A stretch of DNA of 64,000 nt from Carposina sasakii (GCA_014607495.2 CP053148.1:18228001-18292000); one strand, 5' to 3'. Numbered from the stretch's first letter, positions 1 to 11,799 are shown. Notes: generated from the letters alone by a model not told the origin. Program-made: numbers and translations.

Positions 1-69
1 TGTGATGCGCTCCGGCTTTGCACGTGTGTAATGCCCTTTCACGCGGACGAAGTCGTGGTCGGCCGCTAG
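1..69 (+). mobile_element. Helitron 3' end, cut by window edge
   Basis: The segment ends in GGCCGCTAG followed by T, preceded by the CGCGGACGAAGTCGTGG hairpin and an upstream GGCTTTGCACG motif. CTAG|T with a nearby hairpin is the expected Helitron 3' terminus. The 5' part lies outside the window. Confidence 0.6.
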
Positions 70-427
70 TAATTAACTATTCGACACATGAGCTGAGCTT
101 TATAAGCATAATATTCAAAGTCTGTCGCAACCAAATTTGAATATGGTAGTTAAGTAGGTATTACGTAATTTAACAAGCTGAAGATTATTAATCCAGTATG
201 CGAATAATTTTTAGTTTTTTTTTTAAGAAAAATAAAAAGAAAGTTTTTAAAATTATTTAACTTCCCTCTACTCATAAAAAATCTATAACCCGAAGAAACA
301 GTGAATTTTCCTGAAAGTTTAAAACCACAAATTCCTAAAACTTTTCCTGTTTTTTTTATTACTCGTATGACCAAATAATAATATACTAATTTGCTTAATC
401 GGTTAGAAGTAAAATAATTTAATAATA

Positions 428-787
428 CAGGATGATTTTTGGTCGTCAACGTTCCCGAAAACTACGGAATCTCCTCATCATCACGATCATTTTTCTCCAT
501 GGAAGCATACCTGGGAAGTGTCTGGTTTCCAAAATATTAGGGTCCAAAGTTGAGTAAATAGACTGCATAAATGCACATAGACGCGCGTAGCGGGATTTTT
601 TCACGAAAAATAATTAATATCGGTCTATAAAAAAAACTAACATAAACACTAGACACTATAAATTTCGCACAATCAAGGAATTAAATTAAAAAAAAAAAAT
701 CCCAGCATTTTTTTTGGCATAAACTTACTTTATTTGATGTATAGAGTACGTACCCTTCGTTAAGGGTGGCCACAAAAAAACACCCTG
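428..787 (+). mobile_element. TA-flanked MITE, CAGGATG family (copy 1)
   Basis: This 360-bp unit starts CAGGATGATTTTTGGTCG and ends CACAAAAAAACACCCTG, giving short imperfect terminal inverted repeats flanked by TA on each side. The interior matches the copies at 11800, 49340 (inverted), 55191 and 60653, including the stretch around CTCCATGGAAGCATACCTGG. It has no coding capacity. TA flanks fit a Tc1/mariner-like or related cut-and-paste transposase, but no transposase is present to prove the superfamily. Confidence 0.7.
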
Positions 788-1884
788 TATATTATTTATC
801 ATTCGTAAGTATATGGTAAATTCGTTTTTAGATTTATATTAATGTAGTTAGTATTTTAATGTAACCAACATACCTAAAGAAGTAAATATAGCGCGGCTTC
901 GGCTTTGCTATTGCTTTTACGTAATCAGGGGGCGGGTCTCCAGTGGAAAAATGAGCTATACTATCTAATACATTTTTTGATTTGACAACCTTTTTATACA
1001 ACCTTTTGAAACAATTTTACTTTCATTGTTTATTATATGGTTATTTTGTTTACTTGTGATGTGAATCTAGTGCGTATGCATGGTTTTATATGCAGGTAAG
1101 CTGAGTAAAACTTTAGCCGGAATACGATATCGCCGTTGGTTCATGTAAGTTGTTTCTGTAATTATTTTTGGTTTTGACTAATTTTACATTCTACAACTTG
1201 ACTAATTTTAAATTTTACTACTAAACAAAAAAATCTCAGCTTGACTAGATATCTATTGTGTGTTGCCCTACACCTGTCTGTCAAGCAGTCGCTGAGCGGC
1301 TTCTGAGGCTTAAAAGTTTTTCACCATCGGCCATATTTTAATAAATACACAACGAGCGAAGTTAAGCCCAGTATAAGCTAGTGTGAAGTGCTTTTTAATC
1401 CAACCTGACATTTTCTTTATTAGCCGACACCGCTGGCTATTTCTACTTTTGTTTTATTTACGTCTACCACAGATAATACAATGCTATACAAGTAGGGATA
1501 GAGACATAGAGGAATAAGATGTAGACATAGAGTGCTAATGTCATACTGTTTCGATGCATCATTAGACTTTTCGGTGCCTCACAATTCCAGACCTTGACAT
1601 TTATATTCTATTAGTGTAATGTATAGTAATGTACTACATTACTAATGTTTTGTAACATATAGTAATGCAATCTAAGTATCAAGTACTGGAATTGTCATAT
1701 AGATACCTCATGTCATAGCATTTTTATAATAAGTCATTAAGAATGACGTTATGAATAAAAACAGCAAAAATAATATTAATGAGATTCGAGAGAGATTAAT
1801 AAAATGGCCTATCTGTGGAACACTTTCGATATTTCGAACTACATAGAAGTAAATTATACTCGTAGATATGAGTAGGTATGTATA
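788..1884. other. No gene recognised
   Basis: AT-rich sequence. A short GC-rich piece at about 888-925 (GCGGCTTCGGCTTTGCTATTGC) resembles an arm of the inverted-repeat unit at 21151-21306. Nothing else is recognised. Confidence 0.5.
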
Positions 1885-2281
1885 CTAGGTGTAAAAAGAC
1901 AACTTTGTTCTTTTAATACCTTGTATTCTTTGTTACTTCACCATCATTTTTTTCTATGGAAGCACCCCTGGGAAACCACGGGTTTCCATGATATTGAGGT
2001 CCAAAGTTACATTAATATTATATATTTTTTTACATAAATCCATCTGAAATCGGTTAACAAACATTTTTTTCAAAGATACCATGTCAAAATGTTATAATGT
2101 TAGTTTTGTAGATACATTTGTACCTACTTTGCGCATCAAACGAACACATTGCTTGCAATAAAATGACAGTATTTTTCATAATTTTTTTGTTTCCCAGGGT
2201 TGGTTCCACAGAAGAAAATGATCGTAACCTTACAAAGAATACGAGGTATTAAAAAAAACATTGTTGTCTTTTAACACCCTG
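1885..2281 (+). mobile_element. TA-flanked MITE with long imperfect TIRs
   Basis: The left end CTAGGTGTAAAAAGACAAC pairs with the right end GTTGTCTTTTAACACCCTG, and the inverted similarity continues inward for roughly 70 bp with mismatches. TA flanks both ends. The interior motif CTATGGAAGCACCCCTGGG and GGTCCAAAGTT echo the CAGGATG family at 428-787, so the two are probably subfamilies. There is no open frame of note. Confidence 0.65.
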
Positions 2282-2365
2282 TATAGGTTCTATCGAAGAC
2301 AAGCACTGGAACTCTAAAACATTAATTCATCGTACATAATTCACTTTAAGCACACTATCATATTA

Positions 2366-2456
2366 TTTAGCAGACAATCCCGGGATTTTCTAAGCTTTGA
2401 TCCTGGCTTATAGGAGTTGCAGTAGCGGGAATGAGTGGTAGGCCAGTCCCGGAAGC
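2366..2456 (-). repeat. Hairpin-rich short retroposon, divergent copy
   Basis: On the minus strand this reads TCCGGGACTGGCC ... AACTCCTATAAGCCAGGATC ... GAAAATCCCGGGA. It matches the units at 34493, 43930 and 58620 but lacks their third hairpin. Outer arms CCGGGA and TCCCGG are complementary. Confidence 0.5.
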
Positions 2457-2919
2457 ACGCTATCATAATTTTTTTTTTTATGTTTACTACCACTGTCGCA
2501 TACCCAAATTCTTATACTATTAAACGGGCTGTGTTATTAAAAAAATATACTAATTAATCATTAATATAAGTTGCTTATTATTATTAATTATTGGCCTTAG
2601 TTTTATGCACAAGCGAATACAAAATTGCTTTCTCTTACCTAAGCACAGGCATCTAAATCATGTACGAACATGGCTACAGCGAACTCAACTAATGCTACAC
2701 TGCAATTTCTTCAAATTAGCCTCAATATGGCCCACATGCAACATTTTTCTGAGCGAGCTTTAATGTAAGGTTTTACCGCATATGGCTGGACAATTTCATT
2801 TTAAACCACTATTTGTTCTCATTGACATCGTCTCGCGACATGTTATAATATTCATAAATCGTCTTTTTTTTTAGAAAAATAAAGCTCTTTTTGTGGTAGG
2901 CACTATCTTTATTTATTAG
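2457..2919. other. No gene recognised
   Basis: AT-rich sequence with no supported feature. Confidence 0.5.
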
Positions 2920-3176
2920 TCTTACTGATATTATACCTAAACGCGACAGTTTGTAAGAATGGATGGATGGATCGATGGATAGATGGATGGATGTTTGTAA
3001 CTCTTTCACGTAAAAACAGCTGGAGCGATTTTAATAAAATTTGGTATGGAGTTAGCTGACACTCTGGATTAACACATAGGCTACTTTTTATACCGGGAAT
3101 ATATTTTTATCCCGGATAATTTCGAATTTTTGTTTTTTCTGCAATCCACGCGGTCGAAGTCGCTGGCGTCCACTAG
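2920..3176 (+). mobile_element. Non-autonomous Helitron (TC...CTAG)
   Basis: The unit starts TCTTACTGATATTATACC and ends in the hairpin-bearing stretch CCACGCGGTCGAAGTCGC, then CCACTAG|T. Internal landmarks are ACATAGGCTACTTTTTATA and ATCCCGGATAATTTCGA, shared with several other copies here. A GGAT-rich microsatellite (2960-2991) lies in its 5' part. At 257 bp it encodes nothing and needs a Rep/helicase in trans. Confidence 0.8.
2960..2991 (+). repeat. (GGAT)n microsatellite
   Basis: Imperfect GGAT repeats with GGATCGAT and GGATAGAT variants, inside the Helitron that begins at 2920. Confidence 0.8.
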
Positions 3177-3727
3177 TGTAGAATAATTTAAGTAATATTA
3201 TAAAAAAATTACCTTAGGTTATTTCATTTATTAACTTTATATGAACTATCGCAATTTTCTGTACACTTTCAATTTATTATATTAATAGTACCGACTACGT
3301 ACCAAATTCTTTGCCAAACACAAAAGCTGTTCAACCTAAAGGATATTAAAAAAAATATTAACTTGATCTAATTTTGACAGATATTCTATACATTTTGCCA
3401 TTATTATTATTATATTATTATAACATCCTGTTTAACTTTAGACACGATTTTCTAATAATGCCATTTATCTTACATTACTTGTGATCTCCATAACTTTTTA
3501 AACAAAAACAACGGGGAATGTAGAAATAAGGGTTGATTTCCCCGGCGCCCTTGGCTGCCCTTTTGCGTCTTCCCACCGTACTCTACACAGTATGTTACGA
3601 CGAGATGGAGAAATTCGTATACATCAAAACTAAAAGCTTGACATTTTGTTACACCTTTATAACCTACTGAGGAAAAACGATATAAAAGGGTTAAGATTTT
3701 AGTACATACTTACATTTGCATACTCAC
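3177..3727. other. No gene recognised
   Basis: AT-rich DNA between a Helitron and a dispersed repeat; no coding or structural signal that I can support. Confidence 0.5.
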
Positions 3728-3935
3728 GACTGTGCTCTCAAAACACGGTAGACAGAACTGAAAGATCACATAGGAGATCCTTACAGCCACGTTTAGGATA
3801 GCGGGGTCAGATGTTGATGATCAGTGGCAAGTTGCTAGCTCGTCGCCTGAGAGAGAACGCCACCAATTTTGTCGACTCTTACGATATGCACGGAAGGAGA
3901 TGCAGCTAATGTTCTAGTGAAACACTAGGTTGATA
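3728..3935 (+). repeat. Abundant dispersed repeat (CAGCCACGTTTAG family)
   Basis: Landmarks in order: GTAGACAGAACTG, CAGCCACGTTTAGGATAGC, AGTTGCTAGCTCGTCGCCTG, TCGACTCTTACGATATGCAC, GGAGATGCAGCT. About twenty full or partial copies occur in both orientations in this window. It looks like a SINE or a LINE 3' end, but I see no pol III box or coding remnant that decides which. This is among the more complete copies. Confidence 0.65.
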
Positions 3936-5007
3936 GTAGCAGTATGTTTGTAATTTTACTAGTAATAACTTGTATCAATATTTTCTCTGTTATTTTCTTT
4001 AAAGTTTAGGTTGCAATAGGGTAGATTCCTATGGTAGAATCTTAATAACATTTTATGCTTATCAGAATAAATAGTCAACATCATACCTATCTGAGGTAGT
4101 AATAAGCTATCAAAATTACGTGGGCAAGTCCATTTTTCAAATGTGAAATTAATTAAAAATGACCACATCACATGTCCACCTGCATCATTTACAGCAACTT
4201 TTGTTTTGTGACCATATTTATAAACGCAATATTTAATATAGCTGTAGAACAAAAGTTATTTTACGCGCATACAAGTTACCTAAAGAGCGACGTCACGTCG
4301 TTGTAGCCGTTTGTTATGGAGCGTTTTTTGGCAAGTCTAAAATTGTGATTTTGAAATCGTTATATATCGGAAAGTTTTTACGCTAGCGAAGTTTTTCTTT
4401 CGCAAATGTTTCTTTTATTTTGTGATCCCCTATTATTTGCAAAAATAACTCCTGATAAATAATAAGATTTATAGTTACATATAGGTATATATATTTTTAA
4501 ACTCTTCAATAGCCTACTATTAGCGGTTAAAAGGGAAATAAATATTTTGAACGTACAACACACAAGTATCGTGTAGCTATACCCACCATACGGCAACCGT
4601 CGTGGCCATAGGTCGTGGCATACGTAGACATATAACGTTATAATTCTGACAGCGTATATACTATACCTATAGTATAGGTCATGGTTACCTCTGTAGTTAT
4701 ACGTCGAATTTCCTTTGCATTTAGTTACAAATATCTCTTGTTCGCAACCTTAGTAGGTAGGTAAATGCTGTTATGGCCTTTTATTGCGACAGACCGACTT
4801 TCCAAGTGCGCTCCTTTGTCCAAATTGAGTTAAACTGAGTTATATCAGTTCTATGGCTATACCTTTGAACGTCGTAGCATTTCTTTTGCTTTTAAATGGA
4901 AATATTGTTATAAGATAAATCTGAGGCTTCGAACGTAAGATTCACTTTTATATTAAGTGTTAGTTACACTTAAGCTATGCTCAACTTTTACGTCTGATAT
5001 TTATATC
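3936..5007. other. No gene recognised
   Basis: Mostly AT-rich. A small palindrome (CTATAC-ctata-GTATAG) occurs near 4660-4680. An open frame on the minus strand at 3959-4252 (97 residues) shows no family I recognise. Confidence 0.45.
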
Positions 5008-5080
5008 GTCTAGGGGGAGATGAAAGACATATTTTACAGAGAGCGTTGTGCATGAGTGTGGATGGATATATCGTCTAGGA
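5008..5080 (+). mobile_element. LINE 3' coding fragment (GRGRPKK type)
   Basis: The stretch GATGAAAGACATATTTTACA through GTGTGGATGGATATA matches the coding part of the element at 42176-42435 (RRDE..ILQ.AL..NVDGY). Only about 70 bp survives. Confidence 0.5.
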
Positions 5081-5499
5081 ATATTACTTTACAATTTGCA
5101 TATACATGCACATCAGCCTGTTGCTGGCCACTGCTGGCTTAGGCTCCTTAAGGCACACTACCTTATAGGGGGGTTTATGCCTTAAAAAATAAGGTTCTCA
5201 AAGTAGTCTCCATTTGTCAATGGTGAAGTAATTTTCCAAAGTAAATACCCAAATATTAATAAATTTTGCCGCCATCCGCCCAAATTAGTTAATTCATACA
5301 ATATCAGTACGTAGCGCTAATGCACTATAAAATAAAACTTCACATCACTTCACTTTCTGACAGCGCCGGTTTGTATCAAACGAAGACTGAGAAAATAAGA
5401 CAACATGAAAATTCAGGACAACGGAGAGAGAGAACAGCGAAAAGTTTAGTAGACAACGTATAAGTTCTAAAAGCACAATTTTATCAACATACCTGTGTC

Positions 5500-5575
5500 G
5501 ATGAGGGGCTTCACTTCAAAGTAATTGATCAGCTGCATCTCCTTTCGGCGTTCTCTCTGGCGTTGTGCTAGAAAC
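5500..5575 (-). repeat. Dispersed repeat fragment (CAGCCACGTTTAG family)
   Basis: Contains CAGCTGCATCTCCTTTC and GCGTTCTCTCTGG, which are the reverse of the family's 3' landmarks. The middle is deleted. Confidence 0.45.
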
Positions 5576-6075
5576 TTATCACTTTTTCGTTTGGACAATC
5601 ATAAAAATGCGTTTACTTCTGTCAGTTCCACTAGATTTACTCCTGCGTGGTCTCGCATATAATAAAAGAGCACAGAGCTTCCGTAAAAGCCTGATGACAA
5701 ACTTATCAAACTGAAGGCTCGCTAACAAAGTGGTAACAAAACGCTTCACATTATGTTACAATTTTACTTTAACTTCAGTAGCTTTAAAAAGATTTTAGGG
5801 TTCCCTGTAATCCTACTTTTGTCATGTGAAATTATATATTTGTTAGAACTAAAAGAGGCAAGTTTGCGGTCACATAGACGTTGCGGGCATCTGCTAACTT
5901 ATAAGACTTATTATAACTAATCAATTTCTTTCTTTAAGCATTACCTACTTGAACTTGCTTTGCGATGTTCTACATCGTAGTTGATTTAAATTAATTAACT
6001 ATAAATTATTAAGTAATATGAGATAATATCAATACGTCTCTCAAAATTATTAATCTAGCTTGTTATACGATGTAT
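5576..6075. other. No gene recognised
   Basis: AT-rich, no supported feature. Confidence 0.5.
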
Positions 6076-6398
6076 TCTAGCATATAATTAAAATGTAACG
6101 GATCGCTGTCTGTACATGGAAGATATATGTGAAAAAATATTATAGGAGACCTTTATCAACGCAATAGGACCCAAAACGATGATTTTTCGTCGTTTTGTAT
6201 CTGTTTGTCTGTGCGTTTGTGCACGCTAATCTCAGAAACGGCTGAACCGATTTCGATACAGTTTTCAGGAATATATTGTGACAGGGCCCACTTAACATAT
6301 AGGCTACTTTTTATCCCGGGAAAATGTTTTATCCCGGATAATTTCGACATTTTGTTTTTTCTAGAGTCCACGCGGACGAAGTCGCGGGCGTCCACTAG
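6076..6398 (+). mobile_element. Non-autonomous Helitron, GTAACGGATCGCTGTC subfamily
   Basis: Starts TCTAGCATATAATTAAAATG and ends GTCGCGGGCGTCCACTAG followed by T, with the CGCGGACGAAGTCGCG hairpin just inside. Shared internal blocks are ACGGATCGCTGTCTGTACAT, AATCTCAGAAACGGCTGAAC and TATCCCGGATAATTTCGAC. The same subfamily occurs at 21684, 35376 and 46174. Short open frames inside are chance. Confidence 0.85.
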
Positions 6399-8590
6399 TT
6401 TACAATAAAATTATAATAATGCATATTGTGGTAACAAAGAAATTTTGCGGTGGATTTTGGACCACAGCGATCGTAGTACTATAATTATTTCCTGCTATTA
6501 TCTCGGTTAAATATTATACGGTAACAAAATAATTACCCATAATTTTAGTTGGAAATTCGAGGAATGTGATGTTGTAGCAACTTTGTACCTGGACTATTAT
6601 TCGTTTCGGAGAAGCCCTAATAACATACGGAACCTCAACAAGTCCAAACTAACACTCATCCGAAGTATATTCAGCTGCAGTAACTAAGCAAACAATTGTT
6701 TTCCGCCCGCATTTACAAACAACTTCACTACCTCACCAATATGTGCACATCGTGGAGGCTGTGCAAAAAAGAGGTGTTTTACATCGTTGGTTTATAATAA
6801 TATATTCGAAAAGACTTTTTCTCCAATCTAATAGACTATAGTCACCGATAATATGTTGATAAATAATTTCATTCGATCTGAAATTTAGTTTCATACGGTC
6901 TTCGTTGTAAGAGTTTTTTAATGTGCATGTTCCCTGTATTCGTTTTAAAAGGTTTAGTGATAAATTCCTCAATAAAACCTTACAAATTGTACCAATCACG
7001 ATTGTTGTGTCATCGCGACAGGCAATTACAGTGGCTAGATTTGGTTTCTCAAATCGTGGTGAGCGAAATCCATTTGCAAATTCGATCTTCCGAATGATAA
7101 CGTTTGGTACAACTTAAAAATCACTAGTCTACCGTTGATCATCGTATCTCTCCTGAATACTTTCTCCGTGATGAACATTCGCGGGGACAATAGAAAACTG
7201 TAATCGCATTTTCGGGTGTTTCCACGCTTTGTACTCGTTCCACTTTTGCATAATCTGTGGTTTTGTTTAGTTTTGTTTATGTTGGCTACAATGACTATGA
7301 CAGGGCTGCAGGCTCAGCTGCAGGTAATTTTTGTTTACATTTCGAATTTCGAAGTTTCGATGAATACCGTGTAATCGCAGCGTGTATGTTTTTATTTTAA
7401 CTTTATCCTAAAGGAAAGAAAGAAAGACAATGGAAACTACCGCAGCCATCCTTTGGATAGTGTGAGTTTGCCTTAATAATTCTAGAAATAAATATAGCAG
7501 TTGCAGATTTTTTTTTTTTTTTTGAGAGTTACTTGTGACATTCAGAATTCTGTTTTCGAGCATTTTTGCCGTGTATGTTATTTTAAAGATTTGTTTTATT
7601 TTAGTAAATTTTACGATAGTTTTTGAAGATTTTCCTGACGACTGACGTTTCTCATCCTTAAATACACCCATCAATATAAAAAAACTACCCGCGACCCGCG
7701 ATTGTGTTTTGAATATGGTGTTGACTTGACTGCCATTCGGCCCCATAGAGGAGAATAACTTCGGGCCTTTCGCGTCACTATCCGCGATCGCGAATTTCAC
7801 ATATGTTAAGAACCGAAATATTATAAAAATTGTTATTAATAAAGAAAGAAAAAAAAAATCACCGAAATATTTGAAAGTGATTGTAATAACGACAAGAGCT
7901 TGGAGCAGTTAGAGTCGGCGAAGGATATTAAATGGTAGTGATTTTACTTGTGTTCGTTGGTTACTTTGCCCTTTATGCTCCGAGAATATCCTAATCAATA
8001 AATCCCTATTTCCCGTGATCATTGCAATGCCATAATGTTATATTGCTATACGCGTGAACTTTATAAAATTGAAGAAAACTGTACTAAAATAATATAATAG
8101 CTTCGTACTTAGGCAGTACCTACTTAGGACACAGCGTCCCGCGATCTCGGAATTTGTAATTCCAAATTGGACATAAAATAATTCAAGAATAATCTGAGAT
8201 ATCAACAAATCTCTCAAAATCAGTTATGGGAACTGGCTGTAAATCAAATTGTCATTTAATCGTCTATGATAATAATATTTAAGTCACCAAAATAATTTTT
8301 AAAATCAAACATAGTTATCACCTCAATCAGCAAGATGGCCCTCCCAGCAAACAATGAAGAATGTAATCATGTCGAATCCATTGAGTACATTCTCATCTAA
8401 TTCTAATTCTAGGAAATAGAACTCGCCTCAATGAATATTGAATTAGTTAGAATCGAATTTAAATCAGCTGTATTCTACCCACAGAGTTTACGACCTACGA
8501 CTAAAGGCTAGGTACTTTAAAGTTTTGTTCTTAGATGAATATTTTAATTTTACCGCTATATTCTATATATATAAACCTTGTGGAATTCTA
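6399..8590. other. No confirmed gene; one weak exon candidate
   Basis: No repeat family recognised over most of this span. At 7430-7461 an ATG in strong context (gacaATGG) opens METTAAILWIV and is followed directly by GTGAGT, a splice-donor-like hexamer; see findings. A poly-T run is at about 7510-7523. Everything else is unassigned. Confidence 0.35.
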
Positions 8591-8599
8591 CGATTGACG

Positions 8600-8640
8600 C
8601 AAGAGTCGACTAAGGAACATAGGGGCATTCTCTTAGCCCT
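8600..8640 (-). repeat. Dispersed repeat fragment
   Basis: AAGAGTCGACTAAGGAACAT matches the reverse of TTCCTTAGTCGACTCTT, the most conserved part of the CAGCCACGTTTAG family. Confidence 0.4.
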
Positions 8641-8927
8641 TTCATATAATTAGGTACAAGTAACTTTTTCTTCGAAACTGTAACTAATGTTATATGCCTA
8701 CTACACTAGTATCGAGTATTGTTTATATCTATTTATTTATGCTGCCTTGCTATGCCAAACGCGGCTTTCGGATTTCGTTCGTAATTATGTTGTACTGGGT
8801 ACCTTATTGAACGTAAACCTTTTGAAATCAATCAATTACAAATTTTTAAAATAACCCTTGATTAAAAACAAATATTTGAACTCAGTTAAAATTTAATTTT
8901 TGTAGTTGTTACATGAAAAATATGAAT

Positions 8928-9499
8928 CACCATCATCATCATTTACAGCCCTGAGAAGTCCACTGTTCGACAAGGGCTCCCACAAAACCTCCACTCCGAC
9001 CGGTCGGAAGCAGCCTGCATCCAACCGACGCCCGCGACCTTGGCCAGGTCATCCGTCCACCTCGCGGGTGGCCTTCCCACGCTGCGCTTGTCGATACGTG
9101 GTATCCACTCTAGAACTTTCCGACTCCATCGGCTATCAGTTCTTCTAGCTATGTGCCCTGCCCATTGCCACTTCAGCTTGCTGGACCGTTGAGCTATGTC
9201 GGTGATCTTTGTACGTCTGTGGATCTCCTCATTTTTGATTCGATCACGCGAAGAGATCCCAAGCATAGCTCTCTCCATCGCTCGCTGTGCGATCCTGAGC
9301 TTCTTTATGAGGCACATAGTTAGAGACCACGTCTCGGCACCGTAGGTCATCACCGGCAGCACGCACTGGTTGAATACCTTCGTCTTTAAGGACTGGGGTA
9401 ACTTGGACACAAATAAGCTTCGTAGTTTCCTGAACGCTGCCCAGCGCCGGATTCGCCGATTTACCTCCTTCTCAAAGTTGGACTTACCTAGTCCTACTA
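8928..9499 (-). mobile_element. 5'-truncated RTE-clade LINE with 13-bp TSD
   Basis: The minus strand carries an open frame (9410-8943, 155 residues) equal to the C-terminal third of an RTE reverse transcriptase protein: LPVMTYGAETWSLT, RRTKITDIAQRSSKLKWQW, GRPPARWTDDLAKVAG. The 3' tail is an ATGATG run. The body is flanked by identical 13-bp direct repeats GAAAAATATGAAT (8915-8927 and 9500-9512), the footprint of target-primed insertion. The RT catalytic core is absent, so it is dead on arrival. It is very similar to the copy at 40662-42092. Confidence 0.88.
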
Positions 9500-9593
9500 G
9501 AAAAATATGAATATGGCAGTAAAAATAAAATGTATAAACGTGCTTTGTTAATAACTACCTTTTATCCTACAAGCAAACTAGTAGTACTTGTTT

Positions 9594-9984
9594 AGGGTGC
9601 TTTTCCACCAGAGATGTGCTATACTACGTTGCTATGTATATGTTTGATATCCACCAATCATATTCATTGGTGCACATAGCTTAGCACTGGTGGAAACGGA
9701 TCCAATTAGGTATATTTTTTATATGGAAGGGTGAGTGCTATGTATGTGTGCTATGGATGCGTGCTATGGATGGCTGCTATAGGCCGTCGCGAGTGGTGTA
9801 GCTATGTGCAGAGCAGAGTACCTATATAGATACGTCGCGCAGCTATTTTGCGGCGGTGCATCTTCATAGCTCATCTTCCTCGCACGGCTACATGTTGGTG
9901 GAAACGGTCACATATTTTCGTAGCGTAGATCTCATATCTCTGCAGTATAGCTGCATAGCACACCTCTGGTGGAAAGGTACCCTT
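9594..9984. mobile_element. MITE with ~40-bp TIRs
   Basis: The left end AGGGTGCTTTTCCACCAGAG with ATGTGCTATAC pairs with the right end GTATAGCTGCATAGCACAC and CTCTGGTGGAAAGGTACCCT. Further inverted CCACCA/TGGTGG motifs lie inside. No coding capacity. The target-site duplication is unclear; superfamily unassigned. Confidence 0.65.
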
Positions 9985-10650
9985 ATACCTAGGGTAGACC
10001 TATACCTAAGTCAAAAATCTTTTTAGTTTTAATGTTGAGTAATTAATAATGTATGCATGAAAGATTTTTTACGATAAGTAATTTAAAGTCTGATTGATCT
10101 TTATTTTTAAGTGAAACAGTGTATAAACGCGAAATATTTTTGATTATAACAATATTCTAACTTTTACATATTCGCATGGTTACTCCATGTTATTTTTAAT
10201 TGAATTTAAAAAAGCTTGTTGTTCGGATGTTTTTTTTTACAAATAAACAATTACACGGTAACTTAACTTAAAAATGTTTTCTCTGAAATGCGAAGGTAAT
10301 TTATAAGTAGACTTATAGTCAAAAAGACAAGAATAGACGAAATAAACAATCCGTGAAAAGACGTTTAAATGAATCAGTTTACGCGAAGAAAATGCTATAT
10401 TTTATGCGACTAATGTATTTTTTGCCTTTGTATCAGTTTCCGTGATAGAAAACATAACCTGGTTTTGCTTTGCTCGTGGCTCGAACACGCCAAGGCCAGA
10501 GTAGTCAGAAGTAGAATTATAGCGATAGCGAAATGGTATTTATTTTTGCGAATCCATAATTTATAATTGCCCTTCGTAGACGTCTACACTTAAGGCGAGG
10601 TTTATTATTAGGAAAAAAGTACCTAAAGATATGGTTTCCTAGGATTGTGA
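9985..10650. other. No gene recognised
   Basis: AT-rich, with a short TAGCGATAGCGAAAT motif near 10520 that resembles the arm of the 21151-21306 element. Confidence 0.45.
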
Positions 10651-10802
10651 TGCAGCCATAATACAGCGGTAGAATGACGTCATTACAACTTGCTTGGCAA
10701 ATCTAATTGTTGTGGTTTCGTAAGGAGCAGTAATTTACACCGTTGCGTTGTTTACATATAAAACTTACTAATAACGTCATTCACCGGTGTATTGCGGGCG
10801 CT
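10651..10802. mobile_element. Small MITE-like inverted repeat
   Basis: The left arm (CATAATACAGCGGT, GAATGACGTCATTA) is mirrored on the right by TAATAACGTCATTC and ACCGGTGTATTGCG. Arms are about 30 bp with mismatches, total about 150 bp. No open frame. Confidence 0.5.
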
Positions 10803-10912
10803 AAATGGCGGTATCACTATCCTGGCAAACCGTCGCTTTTATCTAAGGTGACAGCCTGGTATTACATTGATTTCTCAGTCTTTCAGGCAAAACATTTTAC
10901 ATGTATTAGATA

Positions 10913-11126
10913 CTAGTGGACGCCCGCGTCTTTGTCCGCATGGACTGCAGAAAAAACAAAATGTCATAATTATCCGGGATAAAAATATTTTCTCGGGATA
11001 TAAATTAGCCTGTGTTAATCCAGGGTGTCAGCTATCAAATTTTATTAAAATCGCTCCAGCCGTTTTTGCGTGAAAGAGTATCAAACATCCATACTCACAA
11101 ACTTTCGCGTTTATAATATTAAGCGA
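10913..11126 (-). mobile_element. Non-autonomous Helitron
   Basis: Read on the minus strand it begins TCGCTTAATATTATAAACGC and ends with the degenerate hairpin GCGGACAAAGACGCGGGCG and CCACTAG|T. Landmarks TCCGGGATAAAAATATTTTC and AATCGCTCCAGCCGTTTTTG match the 2920 and 15293 copies. Confidence 0.8.
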
Positions 11127-11262
11127 TTCCAAGCCGGAATATAACATTTCAGTGTTACCATTGCGCGGGTGACGAGCGACAGGTAACGGACAAATGTCAG
11201 ATAGTGATTAGTTTATACCGCGCCTCGTAGTCCATATTGACGATCGCATTGTTATATTTATT

Positions 11263-11278
11263 TTCTCTCTCTCTCTCT
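11263..11278 (+). repeat. (CT)n microsatellite
   Basis: Eight consecutive CT units. Confidence 0.85.
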
Positions 11279-11799
11279 GTAGTTTTATCCTGAATTTTAG
11301 ATAAATATTACCTTAGTACATACAATATTATATTCAGCGCTATACTGCCATACAGCTGCGATATCGTCAAGTATAATATACTCAAGGGACGTAACGATCC
11401 AGCGTCCTTTGAGAGAACCATTTCGTTTTTTAATCAGGCTATCTATCAATAAAGCAATTTTCATTCTGGTACTGGCTCTGGCTCTTTGAAAGGTTAATTG
11501 AACTACTGCTGGATTCAAGTGCAAATCGCATCAGCGTCGGTCCTCGCCATGTCGCGTCGTTTATTTTCAAATCATTCAATACAGCGATTTACGAGTGTCT
11601 ATCCGTATATTCACCGTTTGGGTGAACAGAAATTCTTTCATCAAACATTTTGCTTCATTATGGTTTGGTTGTATGCGATTTTTTTATTCATACGTTAGTA
11701 CGAGTATGTGCATTTTGTGCATAACTGCGGGTTTTGCTTCTGCCCCTTTTGATGACCAGATTAGTTGTCTAGAATGTTTAGAGTATCTAATTTACTATA

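Noticed and set aside
3959..4252. 97-residue minus-strand frame (GHKTKVAVNDAGGHVMW)
   Set aside because: Looks protein-like at first, but I recognise no family and there is no supporting splice or start context.
6733..7117. Overlapping frames on both strands suggesting a gene fragment
   Set aside because: Neither frame has a recognised motif; the small inverted TTGTACCAA/TTGGTACAA pair is too short to define an element.
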